Source: Trifolium pratense (taxonomy: Eukaryota > Streptophyta > Magnoliopsida > Fabales > Fabaceae). Taken from it: a stretch of 64,000 nt of DNA. Below are positions 1-11,400 of this stretch, piece after piece (the first letter of the stretch is position 1; every line of letters starts with the position of its first letter). The position numbers and the translations under genes were made by a program. The stretch covers positions 46,537,362-46,601,361 of the forward strand of contig NC_060061.1 of assembly GCF_020283565.1 (NCBI RefSeq), read 5' to 3'. The notes beneath the pieces are model-generated. The model did not search any database. It saw nothing but the letters and a program-made list of their open reading frames with translations, and was not told the origin of the DNA.

Positions 1-954
1 CTAGACAGGCGCGTGGGGAACACGCGCAGACAACACGCGTGAGTGCTTGTTCAACGCGGAGAGAGAAGATTGTTTGGATAAAGCAGGCCACGTGGCTGCT
101 TCTGATTGGGGCACGCGATTTTTTTGATTTTTATCCTTTGAACTCAATTATCTCATTGCAAATTAATTTTTTATTTTTTTACCAAAATTCGTGATTTTTT
201 TTTTCTCTACAAATAGAGACTTGGTTCATTTCATTTGGACACAGAAAAAAAAACCAAGTTTTTCACTATCTTAATCTATTATTATCTTCCTAATTAGTCT
301 TTCTTTTGAAGTTTTAATCTTTTTTTAGTGAAATGAATCCTAATAATTCTTCTAATTATCCCAACAATAAATTCACTATCTTGTATCGTATAATTTCATT
401 AAATAAATTTTGTTTTTATTACAAAAAACTAAAAAATAAATCGTTAAGTGTTAATTATTTTAATTTAATTTTAATCGATAATTATAATTTTATTTAATCA
501 TAAAAACAAAAATTAAAATTTAAATAAGAATATTTACCTATACAAAACTAGACCTTATGACTTTATCAAAGTGGGAGACTGTCTATCACAGTTTCTGAGG
601 GCATGTTTAGATTGTCTTGTTTGAGCTTATATACAAGCATAAGCACTAGTAGAGCTTACAAAAACAACTTATAACATATCCATAAACTGTTTTTAGCTTA
701 TTTTCATAAAATTTCCATTAAAAAATCTTATAGCTTATATGAAAACAATTGGACTTGTTTAATCTTTGTTATAGAAATTGCTTATACATAAGAGCGTACT
801 CTCTCCGAACATAAATATAAGCAAAAAAAAACTGTTTACGCAGTGTTTAAGAAATTTAGTTAAGTGTAGTTAATTTTCTTGATTTAATGCAAAACATGAG
901 TTAAGTTTACTATATTACCCATTTTAAAAAGTGTAAATTAAAATAATTTTCTTT
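1..954. other. AT-rich intergenic DNA with a MITE-like stretch
   Basis: No gene is visible. The first 110 bases are unusually GC-rich for this window; the rest is AT-rich. Bases 600-800 contain 'agcttat' type words in both orientations, like the hAT-type or unclassified MITE remnants at 3670-4005 and 11860-12250. Confidence 0.5.
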
Positions 955-962
955 TTATTTTG

Positions 963-1225
963 TTACCCGTTTGTGATTCTTTAATCCGCGGGTCCTAGTT
1001 ACCTTTAATCCTGTTACCTGTTTGTGATTCTTTAATCCGCGGGTCCTAGTTACCTTTAATCCCGTTACCCGTTTGTGATTCTTTAATCCGCGGGTCCCCG
1101 TTACCTTTAATCCCGTTACTCGTTTGTGATTCTTTAATCCGCGGGTCCCGTTACCTTTAACCACAGTTACCCGTTTGTGATTATTTAATCCGCGGGACCC
1201 CGTTTGTGATATTTGAATCCACAGG
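963..1225. repeat. 51-bp tandem repeat, about five copies
   Basis: Units starting near 963, 1014, 1065, 1116 and 1167 share the words TTACCCGTTTGTGATT and TTTAATCCGCGGG. The last unit is degenerate. The minus-strand reading frame across it is just the repeat being translated (51 is divisible by 3) and is not a gene. Confidence 0.9.
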
Positions 1226-1239
1226 TATTTTTACTTAAT

Positions 1240-1626
1240 TTGATATGGATTCATCTCTTCAGCCGCTTCTCTACTGCTTCTTTGGTTGCTGCTCTTCGTT
1301 GGCTTGCTATCAATGGATTTAATTTATTTTCAGGGTTAATTTTGTAACAAGCTTAAAGCTTAGTAAGCTTTAGCTTGAGGGGGAGTGTTAGAATAGAAAA
1401 TATTATAATATTATTTGTTGAGAAAATATCTCGATTTGATTTGTTTATTCTTAGCCCTATAATAAAAGGATTTAGTTTAGATTTAAATTTATTCACTTGG
1501 TTATAAATACCAAGGTAGTATCATACTATTTGATTAATGTAAATAATGTAAATATTGTAATTAGGGTTATTGACATCATGATCAATAATATTTTATGGTT
1601 CCTTATTATTTTCTCCTATTCTTTCA
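1240..1626 (+). mobile_element. Ty1-copia 3' end: polypurine tract plus short LTR
   Basis: A polypurine tract (TTGAGGGGGAG) ends at 1385 and is followed at once by TGTTAGAATAG, the usual start of a copia LTR. The LTR appears to end at 1626 with CTATTCTTTCA, a near-perfect inverted match to its start, giving about 241 bp. No 5' LTR or readable pol is visible upstream, so this is a 3' fragment. Confidence 0.75.
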
Positions 1627-2197
1627 CCTAAATTCCCCAAATTTAAACAATTTACAAAGTGGATGTCGAATATGGCATTCTGATTATATTACTAAGACAC
1701 CACAATAAATGTGGGAAAATAGCTATACCATTGTAGAAGTGGTCACTTGTTTTAAATTTCCTTTTTCTTAGACTTCAGGCCACTTCATTCTTTCTTTTCC
1801 GTTTCTCTCCACAACAAAAGTTCACAAGATTCATACATGATGGGGAATTATGATGTTATATATGTATCTAACCACCCAATAAGATAAGGTTTCGTTTAGT
1901 GTTGTCAATCATGGATTGCAGAAAATAGTGGTTTGTTTAAACTCCGCTATGCTACAGTGTTACAACGCCGCTATTGCCATAGTTTGACAACACTTTGTAA
2001 TAAATCATGTATCATGGATGAATAATGGTTTGTCCAAATTCCACTATGCTATCTTGCTATAGTGCTGCTGCTATAGCCGCTATTTGACAACACTAGTTTG
2101 GCTATTGTTATTCTTGTTGTATAACTAAAATTTTGACTAATTATCTGCTAAATATATAATTGTACATTTGACAAAGCAATTATTATAGGGTACCTAC

Positions 2198-3232
2198 CTT
2201 CGAGTGCTTCTTCGTCCGTAATACTGTAGTATTCAGCACGCCCTACATCTTTCAAGAAACTATGCTCTGGTCCAACCCCTGGATAGTCCAACCTATACAA
2301 CAACAACAAGAAATGACAACCAAACATGGTTATCAAATTGAGATTCAAATCGCAAATCGAATGCCTATTTTCCAAATCTCGAGTTAAATCTTATTATGAA
2401 CATTAAGATATACATTACCAATAATAATATGACAATTTTAAGTAAAAACAGATATGACAAAACAAAATTATAAGCTGACATTATATATGAACCTCAAAAT
2501 AATTCAAGATTCAAGTCATAGATGAAATGAAAAAATAAAAGTGGTTGACTATACAAAGTTGACCAAAAAAAGTGGTTAGTTACACTAAGTTTAGATAGTG
2601 ATTCATTAGAATTGATTGGGATTCTTTGTAGTGAATTTGGAATTGTCATAATGAATCGAGATTCATCATAATGAGTCAGGACTTGGGATTTAAAATTTGA
2701 TTCATATATAAAATAGATACATACTAGATATATGTATCGATTGAGTTCAGTTTTGTATCGAATCGAGATACGACTCACGTGTGTGTCTCGTAAGATACTG
2801 ATAACTATGTAACCAATATCAATAAGATGAATTACCCTGCACTGATAGAATGAGGCTCAATTATTTGTCCATCATCATCCTGCAAAAGATAGCTCATTGC
2901 TCCATGCAAAACCCCAACTTCTCCCTTCGTTAATGTAGCAGCATGCTTGCCACTTTCAAGGCCTAATCCGGAAGCCTCGACTCCAATCAGCCTAACATCT
3001 TGGTCATCAATAAATTCATGGAAAAGACCAATGGCATTTGAACCACCACCAACACATGCTACCAGAATATCTGGTTTCTCTCCCCATTTTTCCAATGCTT
3101 GTTTTCTTGTTTCTTTCCCTATCACGGCATGAAACTCTCTTACCATCATAGGATATGGATGTGGTCCGCAAACTGAACCTAAAGAGGGCTCTCCCTACTC
3201 ACATAGTCCTTCAGAACCTCAGCTAACTCTTT
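2198..3232 (-). pseudogene. Tryptophan synthase beta pseudogene (exon 2 start, exon 3 part, exon 4)
   Basis: Three pieces remain: the first 52 bp of exon 2 (3232-3181), the last part of exon 3 (3180-2836) and a whole exon 4 (2292-2198). The exon 3 piece still encodes the GGGSNA phosphate-binding loop, and exon 4 keeps both splice sites. At 3180/3181 exon 2 is joined directly to the middle of exon 3, deleting intron 2 with the catalytic-lysine region of exon 2. Reading through the join in the exon 2 frame gives an immediate TAG, and the exon 3 frame is shifted. No exon 1 lies upstream in the right place, and the only exon 5 copies lie on the wrong (upstream) side. It cannot make an enzyme. Confidence 0.88.
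2300..2830. mobile_element. Insertion in the pseudogene's intron 3
   Basis: The corresponding intron in the intact gene is only 92 bp (10022-10113), whereas here about 540 bp separate exons 3 and 4. The extra DNA is AT-rich and non-coding. No clear termini were found, so its class is unknown. Confidence 0.55.
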
Positions 3233-4352
3233 CTGCAAAAACCAAACTTTTTAATCTCTGAAGATACCCATTTTAGTTTTATTCATAAAAACTGAATTAC
3301 CCAAACGGGTTTCAAGATTCAAAGGTAACTAAACAAAGTGTTCTACATGTGATAGATAATAAGTACTTGAAAATCGTTTGAAACTTCAAAGACTACCAAT
3401 GTTGCTGCCATAGAAGTAGAAGTTCACGGTTCTCCTCCACTAGACCGTGAGGTCAGGACAACGAGGACCATGAGCTTCTACTTCTGGTGACAAATTCGGC
3501 TGTCATTAGTGTTTTGGATAATTTTTAAATAAGGGTCATCAAGCACGTAAAATTTGCCACAAAACAATAAGGAAAGAACAGTAACTCCCTAGTCCATCCC
3601 ACCAACCTATTTCTACAAAATTCATAAACTATTTTGGATTCTGAAGATGCCCATTTAATTATTCTTTACAAAAAGCTATTAAGGCACCATTTGAATAAAC
3701 AGCTTATTTAAGTGATTATAGCATACTACTCCAGTCTCAAATATAAGCAAAAGTTGATCAAAGAAAATTGATGTATTTGGTGAAAATTGTGAACCAAAGG
3801 CCTATTTGGATTTGACTTATTTGAGCTTATTTACCGGCATAAGTTTTGTGAGACTATTTGACAGATTTTGCTAAAAACATAAGTTTTTTTCAGCTTATTT
3901 TAGTAAGTTCTCCAAGATAACTTATAAAAATAGTTTATAGCATATACACAAACAATTTAATTTAATCTGATTTTATAAAAATAGCTTATGTAAGCTTATA
4001 CATAGGACTTATAAAACAATGATTTAAGGTGAAGGAAAAAATGAAAATCAAAACATGATTGCTTCCTGAAACAATGATATAAAAAATATGAAAACCAAAA
4101 CATACGACAATTGAATGAATTAAATGGAGCAACAAGTTGTCGATCCCTATAACTTTTTTTTTTTTTTTTTTTGAGAAAAACAATCCTTATAACTTGATTG
4201 TAATGGAAACCGTACTTGAACAACACATCAATAGCGAAAACTTGAACTAAAAAATTCTCCAGAAATTTAAAGTGTAAAAGTTGTAATCCGCTACTTAGCG
4301 GATGTTAAAAAAATTAGATTTTTGAAAAAAAAAACACCTTCCTACATAGAAC

Positions 4353-4370
4353 CCGCTACTTAAGTAGCGG
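4353..4370. repeat. 18-bp perfect palindrome CCGCTACTTAAGTAGCGG
   Basis: A perfect palindrome. Half-site versions (CCGCTACTTAAG and close variants) recur at about 4290, 6655, 6735, 6800, 7365 and 7435. Confidence 0.8.
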
Positions 4371-4491
4371 GCGGCAGGGTATATTGATAATTTCGTAGGG
4401 CGCGCCCTAGAATGAGTAGGGTGGGAAAAATAAATCTCTAAATATGTGGGGTCAAATTTGAGTTCTCTATAAACAACCACCATTCAAATAA

Positions 4492-4738
4492 GATGTTTTC
4501 TCTCCCGACCACCGTGATTCTTTTATACCCCAATATTCCAATTTTGCCCTTGCAGAAAAATTCGATTCGCAGAAACTGAATTTTTTCTAGTGCAAATTCA
4601 GCTTAAATTTCGGTTTTTAGAAACCGAAATTTGTTTTCAAGGCAAAAAAACTTCGGTTTCTACAAACCGAAGTTTTTTCAAGAACAAAATTGAAAATTCT
4701 AGGGTATAAAAAAAACACGTGTCCGGAGAGAAAACATC
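4492..4738. mobile_element. Mutator-type MITE, 247 bp
   Basis: Terminal inverted repeats GATGTTTTCTCTCC (4492-4505) and GGAGAGAAAACATC (4725-4738) are perfect over 14 bp. They are flanked by a perfect 9-bp direct repeat TTCAAATAA (4483-4491 and 4739-4747). A 9-bp target duplication is the hallmark of Mutator-like elements. The interior contains the inverted words TTCGGTTTNTA and AAACCGAA and no coding sequence. Confidence 0.85.
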
Positions 4739-5365
4739 TTCAAATAAAATCTACATAAATCAACTATAAATTGTTTACATCCAACGTGGCAATTTGAACA
4801 CGCTAAAAATAATATAGTATACCCACTTTGATTCTTTATTTCTAACCCCATTAAAGATGCTCTAATGCAAGACATCCAGAGTAAATAAACTTGAGGATAA
4901 CAAGCATTCTAAATCTAATTCTTGATCTGAAAATAAATTATATATGAAGAAACCACACAATACTTTTTCATTTTTTTTTTAAGTTGTGTCAAAACAAATT
5001 AAAGGGCTGGGATGTCTATTGGACATCATCCGGTGAATAGTGCACTGGAGAGAATCCGTAAAGATAGGTAGACAACACCTCATTCTGCTAAAACTATATC
5101 TATAATTTATCTATCATACATAGGCTTGCATGACTCCATGCTAATTTATTCTTCAAATTAAATAATGACAGTATCCTTTGATGCTCTGTAATGGCAACAT
5201 TTAGAAAATTCCTAAGCATACACTGGTTTCCACAAACTGAAATTCTTTCACAAGTGATCCTCCTCAAACTCAGGGAACTTCACTTCACAGCAATCTCAAC
5301 AAGAAAGAAGGCCACTCGCTGAACTGCTCAACTATCCTGGGTGGAGACTCGATCGTATACAGTTT

Positions 5366-5541
5366 TCAAATTTTCAAGTACTTGATAGCAGTTTGAACAT
5401 CCTTATCTCCTCTACCACTGCAGTTAACCACAACCTTAGTTCCATTTGGAAGGGTTGGACATAGTTTCTCTAAATAAGCCAGCGCATGCGATGTTTCCAA
5501 AGCTGGAATTATTCCTTCCAACTGTGATACTCTCTTAAAAG
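5366..5541 (-). pseudogene. Stranded copy of tryptophan synthase beta exon 5
   Basis: An intact last exon, with its acceptor at 5542-5543 and stop at 5366, encodes the same C-terminal 58 residues as the working gene, including the SGRGDKD motif. Differences from 8438-8613 are few and silent where I compared them. No upstream exon 4 adjoins it: the nearest sequence on its 5' side is the low-complexity spacer. It lies upstream, not downstream, of the exon 2-4 pseudogene. Confidence 0.85.
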
Positions 5542-5860
5542 CTGCAGATTCAAAAGTACCCAAATATGAGACAAAAACATCATACTACTCTACTGTCATC
5601 ATTAAGAAGTGTTTAAGTAGTTATTTATACTTATAATAGATTCTAGACGGAGTACCACATGTAAAAAACAACTGCAACTTGTGACCTTTGATAAAGTTAT
5701 ATAAGGTCTAGTTTCGTGGTGGTAAATGGTGGCTGACATTGTAAAGCAACAATGTTATTTTTGACAGATCACTAAAAATGATGTTTAAGGTGGTCACACT
5801 TAAGATTTGTCACATTCATATTTTCTAAAATAAAACATTAATACATTAGTGACAATAAAA

Positions 5861-7160
5861 AAACCAAACAACAAGTGACAATAAAAAAACCAAACATTAA
5901 TACACCGCACAAAAGCGGGACAATAAAAAAACATCGCACAAAACGACAAATAAACCAAACAACGCTAGGCGACAAAAAACAAAAAATAATAACTCAAATA
6001 TATGTAAATAACACTTATTTAAATAAGTGACAAGAAGAAACGATGAAGAGGAGGGATTTCGGATAAAAAATATCCAAAACCACCTGTCTCCAATAGATGA
6101 ATCACAAAAAAATGGTTAAGGTCTAACTACAAGAGATAATAAGTGGTATTTATTTTTTATTGATAAAAGAAGAAAAAATAAACTAAGGTCTAACTAAGTT
6201 GGATAATAAAGTCGAACGAAGAGGATCATTAACATTATTGATTACATTTTTTATACTTTATTAATATCGGAAAAAAATTATGATTTAGTAAGTGTTCTAT
6301 AAATAGTTCCAGTCTCTTATACTACTTAAATCTCTCGTCACTAGATTAAATCCATTGGCTAATTAGCCTAAACATTTTACCACCACAATTCTAACTAATG
6401 GCTATTTTTTTCTCTTCCTAATATTATATAGTACTAATTAACATTTTTTCATACACAATTTCACCTTTTAAAACTTTATTCTTTTGTTTTCTTTTATGTT
6501 TCAATCACTACCATTTCTACCCATGACGGTTCACAATACCTCTTAACTTTTATGTTTCTACCACCTCCACCAACCAACATCACTATGGATAAATATGTGA
6601 GAATTAATTTTTTCACCTACCGGTTACTCGTGCACTCTACGAATTTCTCATTTTACCCTTCACTACTTAAGTAACGGACGTTATAAAAATAAAATTCTTT
6701 AAGAAAAGAACACCCTACCAAGATTGTTATAAAATCCGCTACTTAAATAACGGACGTGATAACAATGTGAGAAAACACCCTATCAAGATTGTTATAAAAT
6801 CCGCTACTTAAGCGGACGTTATAACAATGTGAGAAAACACCCGATAACATGAAAATGTGAAATTTGAAAGAAAAAAAAAATCTGAATATATTAAAGAGTG
6901 AATTGAGCACAATGTGTGCAAAATTCACTAGAAGTGTCTGGTTACAAGAACAACACCAGTGCATGGAACAAGGCCACCAAATCAAAGGTCTAAAACAGCA
7001 CTCTACAAAACCTCTGCTATGCAGTCAAGAAAAGAGAAGAAGAGACACTAAACCACCAACTAGGCTGCCCATACAACTAAAGCCAATACATTCCAATACA
7101 AATAAGCTAATACAAGTATTCAACACAAACAGCATAGTAATGGTTTCAATGCTTCCTGAA
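5861..7160. other. Spacer without a recognisable gene
   Basis: 5861-6000 is low-complexity A-rich DNA. 6650-6850 holds about three copies of a 70-bp tandem unit built around CCGCTACTTAA and a stretch starting AACACCCTA. A plus-strand open frame at 6864-7214 has no recognisable motif, and I do not call it a gene. Confidence 0.6.
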
Positions 7161-8437
7161 ACAATGATTTCAGGTGAAGGAAAAAATGAAAATCAAAACA
7201 TGATTGCTTCCTGAAACAATGATATAAAAAATGTGAAAACCAAAACAAACGACAATTGAATGAATTAAATGGAGCAACAAGTTGTCAATCCCTATAACAT
7301 TTTTTTTTTGAGAAAAACAATCCTTATAACTTGATTGTAATCGAAACCGTACTTGTAATCCACTACTTAAGCAGCGGATAGCGGATGTTATAAAAATTAG
7401 ATTTTTGAAAAAAAAACCCTCCTACATAGAATCCACTACTTAAGTAGCGGACGACCGGAGTATATTGATAATTTGGTAGGGCGCGCCCTAGAATGAGTAG
7501 GGTGGGAAAAGTAAATATCTAAATATGTGAGGTCAAATTTGAGTTCTCTATAAACAACCACCATTCAAATAAGATGTTTTCTCTCTCGACCCTGTGATTC
7601 TTTTATACCCACAAATATTCTAATTTTACCCTTGCAGAAACCGAATTTTTTCTAGTGTAAATTCAGCTTAAATTTCGGTTTTTAGAAACTGAAATTTGTT
7701 TTCAAGGCAAAAAAAAAAAAAAAACTTCAGTTTCTACAAACCGAAATTTTTTCAAAAACAAAATTGAAAATTCAGAGGTATAAAAGAAACACGGGGTCCA
7801 CAGAGAAAACATCTTCAAATAAAATCTACATAAATTAACTATAAATTGTTTACATCCAACGTGGCAATTTGAACACGCTAAAAATAATATATAGTATACC
7901 CACTTTGATTCTTTATTTCTAACCCCATTAAAATGCTCTAATGCAAGACATCCAGAGTACATAAACTTGAGGATAACAAGCATTCTAATTCTTGAGCAGA
8001 AAATAAATTATATATGAAGAAACCACACAATACTTTTTCATTTTTTTTTTAAGTTGTGCCAAAACAAATTAAAGGGCTGGGATGTCCATTGGACATCATC
8101 CGGTGAATAGTGCCCTGCAGAGAATCCGTAAAGATAGGTAGACAATACCTCATTCTGCTAAAACTATATCTATAATTTATCTATCATACATAGGCTTGCA
8201 TGACTCCATGCTAATTTATTCTTCAAATTAAACAATGACAGTATCCTTTGATGCTTTGTAATGGCAACATTTAGAAAATTCCTAAGCATACACTGGTTTC
8301 CACAAACTGAAATTCTTTCACAAGTGATCCTCCTCAAACTCAGGGAACTTCACTTCACAGCAATCTCAACAAGAAAGAAGGCCACTCTCTGAACTGCTCA
8401 ACTATCCTGGGTGGAGACTCGATCGTGTATACAGTTT
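7161..8437. repeat. 3' flank of the tryptophan synthase gene (second copy of the exon 5 segment)
   Basis: Paralogous to 4012-5365. No gene is present apart from the MITE listed separately. The transcript 3' end of the intact gene should fall here. Confidence 0.75.
7573..7813. mobile_element. Mutator-type MITE, second copy
   Basis: Same family and same 9-bp flanking duplication TTCAAATAA (7564-7572 and 7814-7822) as the copy at 4492. It therefore sits at the same locus in the duplicated segment and predates the duplication. The inner TIR has one change (CTCTCTC instead of CTCTCCC). Confidence 0.82.
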
Positions 8438-11400
8438 TCAAATTTTCAAGTACTTGATAGCAGTTTGAACATCCTTATCTCCTCTACCACTGCAGTTAAC
8501 CACAACCTTAGTTCCATTTGGAAGGGTTGGACATAGTTTCTCTAAATAAGCCAGCGCATGCGATGTTTCCAAAGCTGGAATTATTCCTTCCAACTGAGAT
8601 ACTCTCTTAAAAGCTGCAGATTCAAAAGTACCCAAATATGAGACAAAAACATCATACTACTCTACTGTCATCATTAAGAAGTGTGAAAGTAGTTATTTAT
8701 ACTTATAATAGATTCTAGACGGAGTACCACATGTAAAAAACAACTGCAACTTGTGACCTTTGATAAAGCTATATAAGGTCTAGTTTCGTGGTGGTAAATG
8801 GTGGCTGACATTGTAAAGCAACAATGTTATTTTTGACAGATCACTAAAAATGATGTTTAAGGTGGTCACACTTAAGATTTGTCACATTCATATTTTCTAA
8901 AATAAAACATTAATGCAAAGGGAAACAAATGCCGTTGATATCATAGAACATTATCTTCTCAAACTGCAAGTCTAAATGGATCCCAAATCCCAATGCTAAG
9001 GGTTAAGAAGTTGGAGGTCCAGGGTTCAAGTCCTCGCTAAGAGAAAAAAAAACTAACATTTTGTAACAATTAACATACTAACAATTTGCCATTAAACATA
9101 AAAATAATATATATAGAATTCAAACAAATAAAGGATTTTGTGATTCTTTTTTTAAGGAACCTACTTTGAGTTTTGAACACTAATAAGTGGTCCCTATAAC
9201 GCTACGTCGTATTTATGCAACTCACACATTTTGCTCCAGTGGTTTTTTGAGAAAAATAAGGTATCATATGTTAATGATGATAGGATATCTTATTATTTAA
9301 GCTACTTCAACAATTTTTCTGCTACCCACTTTGTCATGTCAAGTTCCTCCAATGGGGAGGAAAAAAAATAAGGAACGAGTTTATCATTCAATGAAACTCA
9401 CTTAGATACCCTGTCCCCTATTGAAGATACTCTAAAGGTGGGAAATTCATATACTCCGTAGAAGTGGCCACTTGTTTTAAATTTGTTTTTTCTTAGACTT
9501 CAGACCACTTCATTATTTCTGTTCCGTTTCATTTGATGACAACCAAAATTCACAAGATTGATACATGATAGGGAATTATGATGTCATTTGATATATATGT
9601 ATCTACCCACCCAGTGAGATAAGGTTGGATCAAAGTTGTCAATCACGGATTACAGAAAATAATAGTTTGTTCAAATTCACTACGCTACAGCCTTATAACA
9701 CCGCTATTGCTACAATTTGACTACTATTTGTACAAGTTGTCAATCATGTATCACTGACCAATGGGAGTTTGTCCAAACTCTGCTGTGCTATGGCGCAATA
9801 ATGCCACTATTTGACAACACTGATTTTGTGGTTGTTCTTCTTGTTGTACAACTAAATTTTCGACTAATTATCTGCTACACATATCATTGTACATTTGACA
9901 AAACAATGAATATAGGGTAGCTTTACCTTCCAGTGCTTCTTCGTCAGTAACACTGTAGTATTCAGCACGCCCAGCATCTTTCAAGAAACTATGCTCTGGT
10001 CCAACTCCTGGATAGTCCAACCTATACAATGAAAACAAGAAATGAAAACTGGAATACCAAAATCTAAAAAAACACCAAGAAAATGCTAACCAAATATCAT
10101 CAAAATGAATTACCCTGCACTGATAGAGTGAGGCTCAATTATTTGTCCATCATCATCCTGCAAAAGATAGCTCATTGCTCCATGCAAAACCCCAACTTCT
10201 CCTTTTGTTAACGTAGCAGCATGCTTGCCACTTTCAAGGCCTAATCCGGAAGCCTCGACTCCAATCAGCCTAACATCTTGGTCATCAATAAATTCATGGA
10301 AAAGACCAATGGCATTTGAACCACCACCAACACATGCTACCAGAATATCTGGTTTTCCTCCCCATTTTTCCAATGCTTGTTTTCTAGTTTCTTTCCCTAT
10401 CACGGCATGAAACTCTCTTACCATCATAGGATATGGATGTGGCCCACAAACCGAACCTAAAATGTAATGTGTTGTCTCCACATTTGTCACCCAATCCCTT
10501 ATAGCTTCTGATGTAGCATCTTTCAGCGTAGCAGTTCCTGAATGTACAGCTCTCACCTACATCACAAAATTACCTAATTATTAAGCTCAGCGAGTAAACT
10601 ATCAATAACCTCGTAAGACATACAACAGTCTTATCCTATTGTTTAATTTCAACTACATGCATGAAACAATGCCATTTGGATCTACCAAAAACAAAAGTTT
10701 ATACTAAAATGGCCAAACAAATATTTTCAGGTCAACATGCAGTGGAGTGGATGAACCCAACATTGACAATCAGATACCTATTCCCAAGTCTACAATATTA
10801 ACTTACCAAATAGTTACCTCAACTTGAGACTGAAACACACACACACACACACAAGCCTCCCAATCAATTCCAATATTTAGAGAAAGAATCAACTTAGAAA
10901 GGCACAAAATAATGTACATTGTTCATATACCAAAAGACTGTATGGAACACTAACTTGACAGCCACCAGGTCAAGGCACATAGAAGATCATTCATTCATCC
11001 ATTCACATGAACAAGTAGAAACAAGTAGTCATTGGCTAACAACATACCTCAGCACCAAGAAGGCGCATTCTGAACACATTAAGGGCCTGTCTTTCCATAT
11101 CTAGAGCACCCATATAAACAACACATTCCAACCCAAACCGAGCACATACGGTCGCAGTTGCTACCCCATGCTGACCAGCACCAGTTTCAGCAATAACCCT
11201 CTTCTTCCCCAACTTCTTGGCAAGCAAAGCCTGAGCAACAGCATTGTTGATCTTGTGAGCACCAGTGTGGTTGAGATCCTCCCTCTTTAGATACACCTGT
11301 GGCCCTTCACCGTTACTACGCTTGTAGTGCTCTGTCAGCCTTTCAGCAAAGTAAAGAGGGCTCTCCCTACCCACATAGTCCTTCAGAACCTCAGCTAACT

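Larger units (their letters stand above)
1700..4005. repeat. Duplicated segment of the tryptophan synthase locus (exons 1-4 side)
   Basis: This stretch is closely similar to about 9430-12195, including the exon 3 and exon 4 sequences, the start of exon 2, and most of intron 1. Relative to that copy it has lost about 900 bp at 3180/3181 and gained about 450 bp in the intron at 2300-2820. Similarity ends near 4005, before the equivalent of exon 1, so exon 1 is absent. Confidence 0.85.
4012..5860. repeat. Duplicated segment of the tryptophan synthase locus (exon 5 side)
   Basis: Closely similar to about 7161-8905, including a MITE, the 3' flank and exon 5. It abuts the exon 1-4 duplicate at about 4005-4018. 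Similarity is lost near 5860, where a low-complexity stretch rich in AATAAAAAAACC begins. Confidence 0.88.

Noticed and set aside
955..1164. Open frame of 69 codons with a repeated peptide
   Set aside because: It is the translation of a 51-bp tandem repeat and has no gene signals.
6864..7214. Plus-strand open frame of 116 codons
   Set aside because: No recognisable motif or signals, and it lies at the border of a duplicated segment without being conserved in the other copy.
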